22,582 nucleotides of DNA from CAJJDF01 sp965655625. Lineage in GTDB: Bacteria; Bacteroidota; Bacteroidia; Flavobacteriales_D; CAJJDF01. Under the pieces are notes generated by a model. It saw only the letters and a list, made by a program, of their open reading frames with translations, was not told the origin of the DNA and did not search any database. The position numbers were made by a program, and so were the translations under genes. Numbering within the stretch: position 1 is the stretch's first letter; each line of letters begins with the position of its first letter. The stretch covers positions 1 through 22,582 of the forward strand of contig CBFHHA010000040.1 in NCBI GenBank assembly GCA_965655625.1, written 5' to 3'. Of this stretch, positions 6,992 to 14,512 are shown in pieces.

Positions 6992-7457
6992 CCTTCATGA
7001 AATTTGAAATGAATGCTTTTATTTCTTGTGCTTTTTCCAACTCCAAACCAGATATTTTTAAATCTCGACCACTATCACCAGCAGTGTAAATACTCAGTGT
7101 GGCCAATTTAAAATACCGTTCTAACGGTCCTTCGTCTATTTCAATGTGTTGAATACGAGCAAAAGGCACAGTGGTTTCTTTTTGAAAAATCAGTCCTTCC
7201 TGGTACGCAATATTTTTATCCATTATTCTAACTCTCTTTCTCCGAAAGTAAGCCTTTGCCAAGAGAATCAATCCAATCATAAGAAAAATTAAAAAAACCA
7301 ACATACTTGTTAAAACAACGGGAGTAAACCAATCTTGACTCTCTAAGAAATAACCAATAAAAACAGTAATCACTAAAAAGAAAATAAAGACCAACCTTTT
7401 AAAAATCATTGATTTTAATAGGTTAGGATGCATTGAGTTGTAAGTAAAATTTTCCAT
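6981..7457 (-). CDS. Membrane protein with one bacterial PH domain (YdbS-like)
   Basis: I place the start at the ATG 7457-7455 (MENFTYNSMHPNLL...), giving 158 residues, nearly the length of B. subtilis YdbS (159). The open frame extends to 7565, but those extra 36 residues cover the promoter and lack family similarity. Two membrane helices (about 20-40 and 48-70) are followed by one bPH2 domain (about 72-155) with GLIFQKETTVPFARIQHIEIDEGPLERYFKLATLSIYTAG. This IQHIEI...GPLER.F.LA.L.IYTAG segment is the YdbS hallmark. It is the first gene of a two-gene operon with the YdbT-like gene (11-bp overlap), and the pair probably forms one membrane complex. The operon lies on the opposite strand between etfA and the BFN gene. 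Confidence 0.87.
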   Translation of the reverse strand: MENFTYNSMHPNLLKSMIFKRLVFIFFLVITVFIGYFLESQDWFTPVVLTSMLVFLIFLMIGLILLAKAYFRRKRVRIMDKNIAYQEGLIFQKETTVPFARIQHIEIDEGPLERYFKLATLSIYTAGDSGRDLKISGLELEKAQEIKAFISNFMKDEQ

Positions 7458-7478
7458 TTTATTGGATTCGGTTTCGTT

Positions 7479-7508
7479 CAAATATAAGAAATATTGAACC
7501 ATAACAAG
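7479..7508 (-). promoter_or_regulatory. Promoter of the PH-domain operon
   Basis: On the minus strand a perfect -7 box TATATTTG (7486-7479) has CTTG (7508-7505), one base from TTTG, 18 nt upstream. The predicted start is near 7472, giving a leader of about 15 nt before the ATG at 7457. This supports the shorter start of the YdbS-like gene. Confidence 0.55.
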
Positions 7509-7523
7509 ACGAAAAAAAAATGC

Positions 7524-7555
7524 TTTTGCATTCGTGTTGAAATATCGTAACTTTA
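7524..7555 (+). promoter_or_regulatory. Promoter of the BFN / nucleoside transporter operon
   Basis: TTTTG (7524-7528), 19 nt, then TAACTTTA (7548-7555), one base from TAnnTTTG. The predicted start near 7562 gives a leader of about 30 nt. It lies back to back with the minus-strand promoter at 7479-7508. Confidence 0.6.
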
Positions 7556-7591
7556 CACCCTTCAATCAGCAAAAAATTAGCTGAATAGCCC

Positions 7592-8200
7592 ATGAAAAAA
7601 GTAGAACTTGAAATAGCGGGACTCTCATACAGTCATACACAAAGTGGAGCCTACGCTCTTGTTTTCAATGAAGCGGAGGGTAACAGAAGACTTCCCATCA
7701 TCATTGGAGGTACCGAAGCACAGGCAATAGCCATAGAACTTGAAGGTATGACTCCTAGCAGACCGCTAACTCATGATTTGTTCAAATCTTTTGCCGAGGA
7801 GTTTGAATTTACGGTTCAAGAAGTGCTCATATACAATCTGATTGAGGGAATTTTCTTTTCTAAATTAATCTGTAGGAACAAAGAGGGTAATTTAATCGAA
7901 ATCGATTCTCGAACCTCAGATGCTGTAGCTATCGCTGTCCGGTTTGCTTGCCCAATATTTACGTATGAGTTTATTTTGAGTTCGGCTGGTATTGTATTAG
8001 ATGATGACGGAGAAGAACAAAGCTTAAGCGATTCATCAGGTGCTGGTTCCTCGGAATCTGTGCCAATCGAAATTGAGGAATCGGAGAGTACTCCACAGAA
8101 ATCGATTGAAGAACTAGAACAAGAATTGAATGAAGCGATTGAGGCGGAAGATTACGAAAAAGCGTCTCAACTACGAGACCAAATTAACAGTAGAAACTAA
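7592..8200 (+). CDS. Bifunctional nuclease (BFN, DUF151) domain protein with C-terminal UVR motif
   Basis: 202 residues. Residues 1 to about 135 form a BFN/DUF151 domain: KKVELEIAGLSYSHTQSGAYALVFNE, RRLPIIIGGTEAQAIAIELEG, RPLTHDLFKSF, and EIDSRTSDAVAIAVRFACPIF. The GG.EA.AIA.EL, RP.THDL and D.R.SDA.ALA.R motifs define the family. An acidic Ser-rich linker (about 138-168) leads to a UVR-type helical hairpin (about 170-202; ELEQELNEAIEAEDYEKASQLRDQI) like those of UvrB, UvrC and ClpC. BFN proteins have been reported to cleave RNA and DNA in plants; the bacterial role is unclear, and the UVR motif suggests protein contact. The nucleoside transporter gene starts 20 nt downstream, so the two form an operon, suggesting nucleic-acid or nucleoside metabolism. 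Confidence 0.92.
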   Translation: MKKVELEIAGLSYSHTQSGAYALVFNEAEGNRRLPIIIGGTEAQAIAIELEGMTPSRPLTHDLFKSFAEEFEFTVQEVLIYNLIEGIFFSKLICRNKEGNLIEIDSRTSDAVAIAVRFACPIFTYEFILSSAGIVLDDDGEEQSLSDSSGAGSSESVPIEIEESESTPQKSIEELEQELNEAIEAEDYEKASQLRDQINSRN

Positions 8201-8220
8201 CCCCACATTTATTTAATTTC

Positions 8221-10047
8221 ATGAGAAAATTGATTCGATATTCAGCGCTCATCTATTCGTTTTTTCTTCTTTTCTCATGCACAAAGCAGGAATCTACTAT
8301 CGAACAACGATTAGTAAGAACTTGGAACTACGATGTGGAAAACAGCCTGGAACCCATAGACTCAGGTTCGTATATTAAGTTTGAAATCGACCTGACTGAT
8401 GACCAAAAAAAACACAGTTTTAAATGGGAAATAAATGGTCGTCAGGATATAGGTACATGGGAAATTGTCGATAGCAACGAACTTCTTCTGAGCTTTCCGC
8501 TTCAACGCATAGAAACCGACATTGATTCGATAGCTCAGAGTTATGATGAAGAGGGGAACACAACGGTTTACTATTTCAAAGAAAAGGACAATGTAGCGAC
8601 TCTGAAAGCCGGAAAGTTTCAAACAAAAGAAATACAACAACGCTACCTTATTAATGAGATTTCGAATGAAAAATTAACGTTGGTGTACGAAGGAACCAAT
8701 GAACAACCGAACCTGGTCATCCTTCCGTTTGTATACAAATCCCGCGTAATTCCCACCAGCATTTCTTATTACTCGGTAACGAGAGGATTATTGGGAATTG
8801 CCGCTTTGATATTCATTACCTTTTTGTTCAGCTCGAATAAAAGAGCGATAAATTGGAGCCTAGTTGGAAAAGGTTTGGGACTCCAATTGGTGCTTGCTTT
8901 AGCTGTACTCTATATTCCTTTTGTCGCTTCATTCTTTGATGCCCTGAGTGCAGGATTTATGAGGATCATTGGATTTACAGATGCAGGAGCAAATTTTGTT
9001 TTTGGTCAATTTGGAACTGGCGAAATTCAAGGGCCACTTCAAAACTTTGCTTTTAAAATACTGCCTACCATCATATTCTTCTCAGCTCTTATGAGTATGT
9101 TATATTACCTGGGCATTCTTCAGAAAGTTGTGTATGTATTCGCTTGGTTAATGCGAAGATTTATGAAATTATCTGGAGCAGAAAGTTTAGCCGCTGCAGG
9201 AAATATCTTTCTAGGACAAACGGAAGCTCCTTTTTTAGTAAGGCCCTATCTCGAAAAAATGACCAAATCTGAGTTGATGTGCTTAATGACCGGAGGAATG
9301 GCAACCATTGCCGGAGGAGTGCTGGCTGCCTACATTAGTTTTCTGGGTGGTGATGATCCTGAACAAAGTTTATTCTTTGCAAAACATTTACTCACCGCTT
9401 CCATTATGTCTGCTCCCGCAGCGGTAGTTGCCGCAAAAATATTAGTACCCGAAACAGAAGAATTCAACAAAGAGATGAGAATTCCGAAAGAAAAAATCGG
9501 TTCAAATATTCTCGAAGCCATTACCAATGGATCTACTGATGGATTAAAATTAGCGGTAAATGTGGGAGTTATGCTGCTTGTGTTTACAGCTATTGTGTAC
9601 ATGGCCAACTACTTGCTTGCCTCTATCGGGGCTGTTACGGGATTAAATGAAATGATTGTAGCGAACACCAATTATTCCGAACTGTCATTTCAATTTATAC
9701 TGGGTTACTTATTTGCTCCTATTGCTGGGCTAATGGGAATCGACAATTGGGGTGATATGGTACTAACTGGGCAATTACTGGGTGAAAAAACAATTCTGAA
9801 TGAGTTTTATGCTTACGCCACCTTTGGGAATATTAAATCTCAATTTGCCTCCGAAAAAGCGGTAGTAATGAGTACTTACATGCTTTGTGGATTTGCCAAT
9901 TTTGCTTCTATCGGAATCCAGATTGGAGGAATTGGCGCCTTAATCCCTACAAGAAAAGGATTGCTGTCTAAGCTAGGTGTAAAAGCATTGATTGGCGGAA
10001 CGGTAGCTAGTTTACTGACGGCAGTTGTCGTAGGAATGTTCTTGTAA
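8221..10047 (+). CDS. Concentrative nucleoside transporter (CNT/NupC family) with lipoprotein-like N-terminal domain
   Basis: 608 residues in two parts. Residues 1-20 are a signal sequence ending in a lipobox (LFSC, Cys20). Residues 21 to about 180 form a soluble, beta-rich domain (ARTWNYDV-like start, KWEINGRQDIGTWEI, LTLVYEG) that looks lipocalin-like and should face the periplasm. Residues from about 185 to 608 are a CNT transporter. Its signatures are LGQTEAPFLVRPYL (about 331-344), MTKSELMCLMTGGMATIAGGVLAAYISF, NGSTDGLKLAVNVGVMLL and GFANFASIGIQIGGIGAL (from 557). CNT proteins import nucleosides with Na+ or H+. A plain NupC has about 400-420 residues, so the first 180 are an addition. 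I believe such extended forms occur in other Bacteroidota. Substrate range cannot be read from sequence. It is the second gene of the BFN operon (20-nt gap), and no clear terminator follows. Confidence 0.93.
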   Translation: MRKLIRYSALIYSFFLLFSCTKQESTIEQRLVRTWNYDVENSLEPIDSGSYIKFEIDLTDDQKKHSFKWEINGRQDIGTWEIVDSNELLLSFPLQRIETDIDSIAQSYDEEGNTTVYYFKEKDNVATLKAGKFQTKEIQQRYLINEISNEKLTLVYEGTNEQPNLVILPFVYKSRVIPTSISYYSVTRGLLGIAALIFITFLFSSNKRAINWSLVGKGLGLQLVLALAVLYIPFVASFFDALSAGFMRIIGFTDAGANFVFGQFGTGEIQGPLQNFAFKILPTIIFFSALMSMLYYLGILQKVVYVFAWLMRRFMKLSGAESLAAAGNIFLGQTEAPFLVRPYLEKMTKSELMCLMTGGMATIAGGVLAAYISFLGGDDPEQSLFFAKHLLTASIMSAPAAVVAAKILVPETEEFNKEMRIPKEKIGSNILEAITNGSTDGLKLAVNVGVMLLVFTAIVYMANYLLASIGAVTGLNEMIVANTNYSELSFQFILGYLFAPIAGLMGIDNWGDMVLTGQLLGEKTILNEFYAYATFGNIKSQFASEKAVVMSTYMLCGFANFASIGIQIGGIGALIPTRKGLLSKLGVKALIGGTVASLLTAVVVGMFL

Positions 10048-10120
10048 AATTCCCTAAAGTATCTCTTTTCGGATAATAAATACCGCACAAAAACCTCATT
10101 TCATTGTTTTTTTTTAGAAA

Positions 10121-10133
10121 TTAGAAGTTCTAA
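10121..10133. promoter_or_regulatory. Short palindrome upstream of the metalloprotease
   Basis: TTAGAAGTTCTAA has perfect 6-bp arms around one base and lies 13 bp before the ATG at 10146. It could be an operator or a leader hairpin. No clear TTTG/TAnnTTTG promoter is visible in the 98-bp gap, so the gene may be read through from the transporter operon. Confidence 0.25.
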
Positions 10134-10145
10134 TCAAAAAAAATT

Positions 10146-12707
10146 ATGAAATTACTATTTACTTCTGTCCTTTCAGTCCTTATGGTCGTTGGGACAACGA
10201 GCAATTCCCATGCTCAACTTTTCAAAAAAAAGAAAAAAGAGGAAACGAAAAAATCTGCTGAAAAACCAAAATCTACTTTTAAATCCATTAAAAGTGTGAC
10301 AAAAAATTGTGAAAAGTCAGACGGACTGTTTCCGATTTACCGCGACACAAATTCAGGAAAAATTTATTTAGAAATTAGCGAAGATAAATTGGGCGAAGAG
10401 TTCATCTATTTTAGTTATGTAGAAAACGGTTTGATGGATGTAGGAGCATTTAAAGGGTCTTACAGAGGTTCAAAAATTTTCAAAATCAATAAGTTTTATG
10501 GAAATATTGAGTTTCAGTTGGAAAACACCAATTACTATTTTGACCCAAAAAATGAGATAAGTAAATCGGCTGAAACAAACATTAACAAGCCTATTATTAT
10601 CTCAGAAAAAATAATGGGAAAAACAGAAAACAAGTTTATCATTGATGCTAGCTCTCTTTTCATGAAAGAAAATTTTGCTAAAATAAAACCAACATACCGG
10701 CCAGGATATAGAGGTGCCAAACTGGGGATGCTGAGCAAAACAAAAACAAAAGTGTTGAAAATTAAAAACTACCCAAACAACACGGATGTGAGAACGATGT
10801 ATGTGTTTGACAACGGAAGCGGATACTCAAAAGAAATGACCAGTAGCCAAAGTGTGTCTATTACTTACCACCACAGTATTTTGGAAATGCCTAATAATGA
10901 TTTTAAACCAAGAAAGGATGACCCAAGACTGGGGTATTTCATGACACAAGTAACGGATCAAACATCGGCATCGGTAACGCCATACCGAGATATGATTCAC
11001 AGATGGAACTTGGTAAAAAAAGATCCAGAAGCTAAGTTATCTGAACCCATAGAGCCGATAACCTGGTGGATTGAAAACACTACCCCAAAAGAACTAAGAC
11101 CCATCATAAAAGAAGGAGTAGAAAAATGGAACATCGCATTCGAAAAAGCTGGTTTCAAAAATGCTGTGGTTGTAAAAATACAGCCAGACACTGCCGATTG
11201 GGATGCCGGAGACATTCGATACAATGTATTGAGATGGACTTCCACGCCAAAACCCCCTTTTGGAGGGTACGGACCGAGTTTTGTAAACCCAAGAACCGGA
11301 GAAATTTTGGGGGCTGATATCATGTTGGAATACGTTTATATATTAGGGAGAATAAGATCAGCAGAACTATTTGAAAAAGCTGGATTAGATTTTTTTCATT
11401 TAGAGGAAAGCGGAGCAAATCACGATTCGCATTCGTGTAGCGTTGGGGCCATGATGCAGGAAGATGTATTCTTCGGAAATACGGCTATTTCCTTGACGGA
11501 TTTAACAGGAATCGAAAGAGACAAATTTTTGAGAGAATCGATCCAGAGATTGGTATTACACGAAGTAGGACACACGCTAGGACTGAATCACAACATGAAA
11601 GGAAGTTCAATTCAATCTTTGGAAGACCTGAAGAATCAAGAAAAAATGGACAAAGAAGGAATGTGTAACTCTGTGATGGAATACCCTTCTATCAATTTTG
11701 CTTTGAACAAAGAAGACCAAACTTATTACTACGATGACAAGCCCGGATTATATGATCATTGGGTAATTGAGTATGGATATTCTTCCGCTTTAGAAGACGA
11801 AAAAGCAGAACAAGAAAGGCTAGATAAGCTTCTAGCTCGATCTACAGATCCAAAACTAGTGTTTGGAAACGATGCTGACGACATGAGATCTCCGGGTAAA
11901 GGGATAGATCCTCTCGTAAATATTTACGATTTGTCGGATGATCCAGTGAGGTACGCACAAGAAAGAATAGAACTGATAGAAACTAAATTGATGCCTCAGT
12001 TGATGAAAAAGTATTCCAAAGACAACCAGTCATACATGGAACTAAGAAATGCTTACTTGTCGCTCAGCGGTCAAAAAGCAATTCAATTAAACATCATGAC
12101 ACGACAAATTGGAGGTGTTTATGTAAATAGAGCGTTTGTAGGTCAAGAAACTACTTCGGCTCCCCTAACTCCAGTTCCTTACAAAACCCAAAAGGCCGCA
12201 ATGGATGCTTTGACAAAACATGCTTTTGCTCCAGCAGTATTTGAAGTAAACCAATCTCTTATCCAGCATTTACAGCAACAGCGAAGAGGATTCAATCACC
12301 GTGGAAGCGGTGAAGATCCTAAAATTTTGGATAGAAATTTATCTGTACAAGCTGGTTTGTTTGCTCATTTGTTACACCCAAATGTATTAAAACGAATCTC
12401 CAACACTGAATTGTATGGAAACACTTACACGTTACCCGAGTATTTAACAGACTTGACAGATGCTGTTTTCAAAGAAGATCGATTGAAAAAAGTAACAAAT
12501 GCTCGACAAAATTTACAGATATTGTACACGAAGTCTTTGATTGCTTACCTTGGAAATAAAAAAGCATTGTACAACACAAAGTCTCAAGTTTTGGGTCAAT
12601 TGAATCAAATCTTGATAATTTCGAAAGAAAGGTCTTCCGATTCGGCAACAAAATCGCATAAAATGCATTTGAAACTGCTGATAGAAAAAGCGCTCGAAGC
12701 TAAGTAA
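10146..12707 (+). CDS. Secreted zinc-dependent metalloprotease (DUF5118/DUF5117/DUF4953 type)
   Basis: 853 residues. A Sec signal peptide (MKLLFTSVLSVLMVVG..., likely cut after SHA at residue 23) is followed by a very Lys-rich linker (LFKKKKKEETKK, about 25-45). The N-terminal region has the DUF5118/DUF5117-like pattern GLFPIYRDTNSGKIYLEISEDKLGEEFIY. The catalytic zinc site VLHEVGHTLGLNHN lies at His472, Glu473, His476 and His482, the HExxHxxGxxH metzincin form, followed by SVMEYPSINFAL, a likely Met-turn. PITWWIENTTPKELRP and VEKWNIAFEKAGF upstream are also typical of this family. The C-terminal part is alpha-helical and has no sorting domain. Expected location: periplasm or outside. Substrate unknown; members are common in Bacteroidota and often about 800-850 residues. 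It ends in a strong terminator. Confidence 0.92.
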   Translation: MKLLFTSVLSVLMVVGTTSNSHAQLFKKKKKEETKKSAEKPKSTFKSIKSVTKNCEKSDGLFPIYRDTNSGKIYLEISEDKLGEEFIYFSYVENGLMDVGAFKGSYRGSKIFKINKFYGNIEFQLENTNYYFDPKNEISKSAETNINKPIIISEKIMGKTENKFIIDASSLFMKENFAKIKPTYRPGYRGAKLGMLSKTKTKVLKIKNYPNNTDVRTMYVFDNGSGYSKEMTSSQSVSITYHHSILEMPNNDFKPRKDDPRLGYFMTQVTDQTSASVTPYRDMIHRWNLVKKDPEAKLSEPIEPITWWIENTTPKELRPIIKEGVEKWNIAFEKAGFKNAVVVKIQPDTADWDAGDIRYNVLRWTSTPKPPFGGYGPSFVNPRTGEILGADIMLEYVYILGRIRSAELFEKAGLDFFHLEESGANHDSHSCSVGAMMQEDVFFGNTAISLTDLTGIERDKFLRESIQRLVLHEVGHTLGLNHNMKGSSIQSLEDLKNQEKMDKEGMCNSVMEYPSINFALNKEDQTYYYDDKPGLYDHWVIEYGYSSALEDEKAEQERLDKLLARSTDPKLVFGNDADDMRSPGKGIDPLVNIYDLSDDPVRYAQERIELIETKLMPQLMKKYSKDNQSYMELRNAYLSLSGQKAIQLNIMTRQIGGVYVNRAFVGQETTSAPLTPVPYKTQKAAMDALTKHAFAPAVFEVNQSLIQHLQQQRRGFNHRGSGEDPKILDRNLSVQAGLFAHLLHPNVLKRISNTELYGNTYTLPEYLTDLTDAVFKEDRLKKVTNARQNLQILYTKSLIAYLGNKKALYNTKSQVLGQLNQILIISKERSSDSATKSHKMHLKLLIEKALEAK

Positions 12708-12730
12708 AACCTAAGGAAATCCAATTGTAT

Positions 12731-12765
12731 AATCTGCACTTAAAAATAAGTGCAGATTTTTTTTT
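12731..12765 (+). terminator. Terminator after the metalloprotease
   Basis: Perfect 12-bp stem AATCTGCACTTA / TAAGTGCAGATT with an AAAA loop, followed by a run of T's. It begins 24 nt after the stop codon. Confidence 0.92.
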
Positions 12766-12771
12766 AAATTC

Positions 12772-12803
12772 TTTTGTCGAAATGAAAACTTATTCTACTT
12801 TTG
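12772..12803 (+). promoter_or_regulatory. tRNA-Ser promoter
   Basis: TTTTG (12772-12776), 19 nt, then TACTTTTG (12796-12803), a full match to TTTG - 19 nt - TAnnTTTG. It overlaps the end of the preceding terminator's T run region and ends 4 nt before the mature tRNA 5' end, so transcription should begin at or within a few bases of the tRNA. Confidence 0.8.
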
Positions 12804-12807
12804 CAGT

Positions 12808-12892
12808 GGAGATGTGGCAGAGTGGTCGAATGCGGCAGTCTTGAAAACTGTTGTGCGGCAACGTACCGGGGGTTCGAATCCCTCCATCTCCG
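12808..12892 (+). tRNA. tRNA-Ser(UGA)
   Basis: 85 nt without an encoded CCA. The acceptor stem is GGAGATG (12808-12814) / CATCTCC (12885-12891) with discriminator G, usual for serine tRNA. The anticodon stem is GCAGT/ACTGT with loop CTTGAAA, giving anticodon UGA, which reads UCA and other UCN codons by wobble. A long variable arm of class II type (TTGTGCGGCAACGTACC region) precedes the T arm GGGGGTTCGAATCCC(T). It has its own promoter and terminator. Confidence 0.96.
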
Positions 12893-12900
12893 CTGAGAGC

Positions 12901-12939
12901 AAAGCTCAATTCCGATGACCCGGAATTGAGCTTTTTTTT
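12901..12939 (+). terminator. Terminator after tRNA-Ser
   Basis: 13-bp stem, AAAGCTCAATTCC paired with GGAATTGAGCTTT, with loop GATGACCC, then a run of eight T's. It starts 8 nt after the tRNA. Confidence 0.9.
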
Positions 12940-13161
12940 GACAAAGAATGATGCAAATTTGATATAAAACTTTTGTTACATCCTACCAATTAAAGAAGCA
13001 AAGAAAGCGCTAAACACACTACACTTCACTTGGGAAGAGGTTTGACAGATAGAACATAATCAAGTTCAAGGGTCAACGAATTTTACTCAAGGCAAAGTTT
13101 TTCTTTTGGGAATCAGTTTAAATTTATGGTGATATTGATTGTACTGATATGAAAAATTAAA

Positions 13162-13174
13162 TTTGTTAAACAAA
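13162..13174. promoter_or_regulatory. Inverted repeat upstream of the YceI gene
   Basis: TTTGTTAAACAAA has perfect 6-bp arms around one central A and lies 70 bp before the ATG. A nearby ATTAACCTTGATTAAC contains a direct ATTAAC repeat. Both could be operator half-sites. No regulator is identified. Confidence 0.25.
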
Positions 13175-13193
13175 TATTAACCTTGATTAACAC

Positions 13194-13220
13194 TTTGTAT
13201 TCCGCTAATCACTACTTTTA
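13194..13220 (+). promoter_or_regulatory. Possible promoter of the YceI gene
   Basis: TTTG (13194-13197) and TACTTTTA (13213-13220) resemble the Bacteroidota -33 and -7 boxes, but the 15-nt spacing is shorter than the usual 19. The leader to the ATG at 13244 is A-rich, as is common for the phylum. Confidence 0.3.
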
Positions 13221-13243
13221 CAAAAATTAAAAAACTAAAACCA

Positions 13244-13891
13244 ATGAAAAAATTTATTATCCCAGCCTTATTAATGGCAACAATGATGACATCTTGTGGA
13301 AGCGATGCGGTAGAAGCAACCGATGCACAAGAAATAAAAGAAACCGCGATTACTGCTACTTACTCGACTTTAGGAGATCACAACCACGTAGACTGGAAAG
13401 CTTGGCACCTAGGGAGAACAGGAGAAAGATCAGGTTCTGTAATGTTGAATGGTGGTGAAGTTTCTGTAAACGAAGGTGTATTAGCTGGAGGTAAATTTGT
13501 GTTAGATTTAGCTGGATTGACCGTAACAAACTTTGGAGATGATACGGCTCAAAACGAAAAATTAAGAGGACACTTAACAAGCGGAGACTTCTTTTTGACT
13601 GATTCTTTCCCAACTGCTACGTTCGAAATTACAAGTTTAGATACAATGTCTGGTGAATTCAATTCAACAATTAGTGGAAACCTGACTATCAAAGGTATTT
13701 CTAAAAACATTACCTTCAATGGAAATGTTGAAATTACTGAAAATGCTGTGACGATTTCTTCTGAAACTTTTGAAATAAACAGACAAGACTGGGGATTAAC
13801 CTACAATACTGAAGGAGCTGAAGGAGTTATTGCTGACTATGCAATTATGAATGAAATTGCATTCACTATTCACGCGAATATGACTAAATAA
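13244..13891 (+). CDS. YceI-family lipoprotein
   Basis: 215 residues. The signal sequence ends in a lipobox (MTSC, Cys18), so the protein is lipid-anchored. Residues of about 40-213 form the YceI beta-barrel domain, which has a lipocalin-like fold that can hold isoprenoid-type lipids such as polyprenyl chains. Typical features are VDWKAWHLG, LAGGKFVLDLAGLTV, NEKLRGHLTSGDFFLTDSFPTATFEITS, ISGNLTIKGISKNITFNGNVEI and FEINRQDWGLTYN. The segment from the HL..GDFF to FP.A.F motifs is the family's most recognisable part. The precise ligand is not known. The gene stands alone, with its own terminator, between a tRNA gene and the convergent giant gene. Confidence 0.92.
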   Translation: MKKFIIPALLMATMMTSCGSDAVEATDAQEIKETAITATYSTLGDHNHVDWKAWHLGRTGERSGSVMLNGGEVSVNEGVLAGGKFVLDLAGLTVTNFGDDTAQNEKLRGHLTSGDFFLTDSFPTATFEITSLDTMSGEFNSTISGNLTIKGISKNITFNGNVEITENAVTISSETFEINRQDWGLTYNTEGAEGVIADYAIMNEIAFTIHANMTK

Positions 13892-13951
13892 ATCAATCTG
13901 TTATAAAGGATCTTATATTAAAGACCCGGATAACAAATAATACATAATGAT

Positions 13952-13986
13952 AAAGCTGAACAATGCGTTATTGTTCAGCTTTTTTT
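13952..13986 (+). terminator. Terminator after the YceI gene
   Basis: 13-bp stem AAAGCTGAACAAT / ATTGTTCAGCTTT with loop GCGTT, then a run of T's. It starts 60 nt after the stop codon. Confidence 0.9.
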
Positions 13987-14450
13987 ATTTATCTCTTTTC
14001 TCTTCCTGAAATAACGATACAAATGGGCGAAGCCAAATTAACGAAGAGACGATTTGTTTTTTTTCCTTTCTGCCGAAGGCTTAATAACAAAGGGTTAAAA
14101 AACAAAAAGTAGGAACGGATGAAAGTAAAAAGAAGGGTTGGGGCGAGAAAATAAATAAGCAATGAGGTCCCTGAGTTCGAACGATAGGGAGAAAATCGAA
14201 GGGCGAAATTGTGTTTTATTTTTCTCGTATCAGTGGGACAGTTTTGCATGAATACCTTATATCCCTTTCATCATATTCTCACATTAATTTCTCACGTTCA
14301 TCACAACATTAAACTCAATGAAAATTCCAAAAATTGTTAGCTCTGAAAATAGCTGTAATTGTTAAATCCTAACCCTAAAACAACTCTTTGAAACGCTAAA
14401 AACAAATTATGTTTAACCCAATTTTTATTTCAAACAGAGACAATTTTCGT
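13987..14450. other. Intergenic region, possible decayed or dispersed element
   Basis: About 460 bp between the YceI terminator and the terminator of the giant gene. It is purine-rich on the plus strand from 14085 to 14160. A minus-strand frame of 86 codons (14249-13989) lacks a recognisable domain and looks non-coding. The second 35-bp repeat copy lies inside it. I recognise no RNA. Confidence 0.5.
14169..14203. repeat. 35-bp dispersed palindromic repeat, copy 2
   Basis: Same length, orientation and end sequences (CCCTGAGTTCGA ... TCGAAGGG) as the copy at 131-165. The four differences are all in the middle. The flanks are unrelated, which points to a discrete element rather than a larger duplication. 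Confidence 0.7.
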
Positions 14451-14489
14451 AAAAAAAAACACCGTTAAAATAAATTTACGGTGTTTTTT
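14451..14489 (-). terminator. Terminator of the giant surface-protein gene
   Basis: CACCGT/ACGGTG stem flanked by long A and T runs and with an A/T-rich loop. On the minus strand the hairpin ends in nine T's and starts 24 nt after the stop codon. Confidence 0.8.
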
Positions 14490-14512
14490 CATTTATTAAA
14501 ACCCATTAATTA

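Larger units (their letters stand above)
12940..13243. other. Intergenic region with little visible content
   Basis: About 300 bp between the tRNA terminator and the YceI gene. No open frame with coding character and no RNA gene are recognised. The right part is strongly A/T-rich and holds the candidate control elements listed separately. Confidence 0.6.

Noticed and set aside
7458..7565. Longer N-terminus for the YdbS-like protein
   Set aside because: The extension overlaps a good -7 box on the same strand and lacks family similarity; the start at 7457 gives the usual family length.
12808..12892. tRNA gene as an integration site for a mobile island
   Set aside because: I see no duplicated tRNA 3' end, integrase or phage gene nearby; neighbours are housekeeping-like genes.
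13989..14249. Minus-strand 86-codon frame as a gene
   Set aside because: No domain, no plausible leader, and it contains the dispersed 35-bp repeat. Kept only as a possible decayed element.
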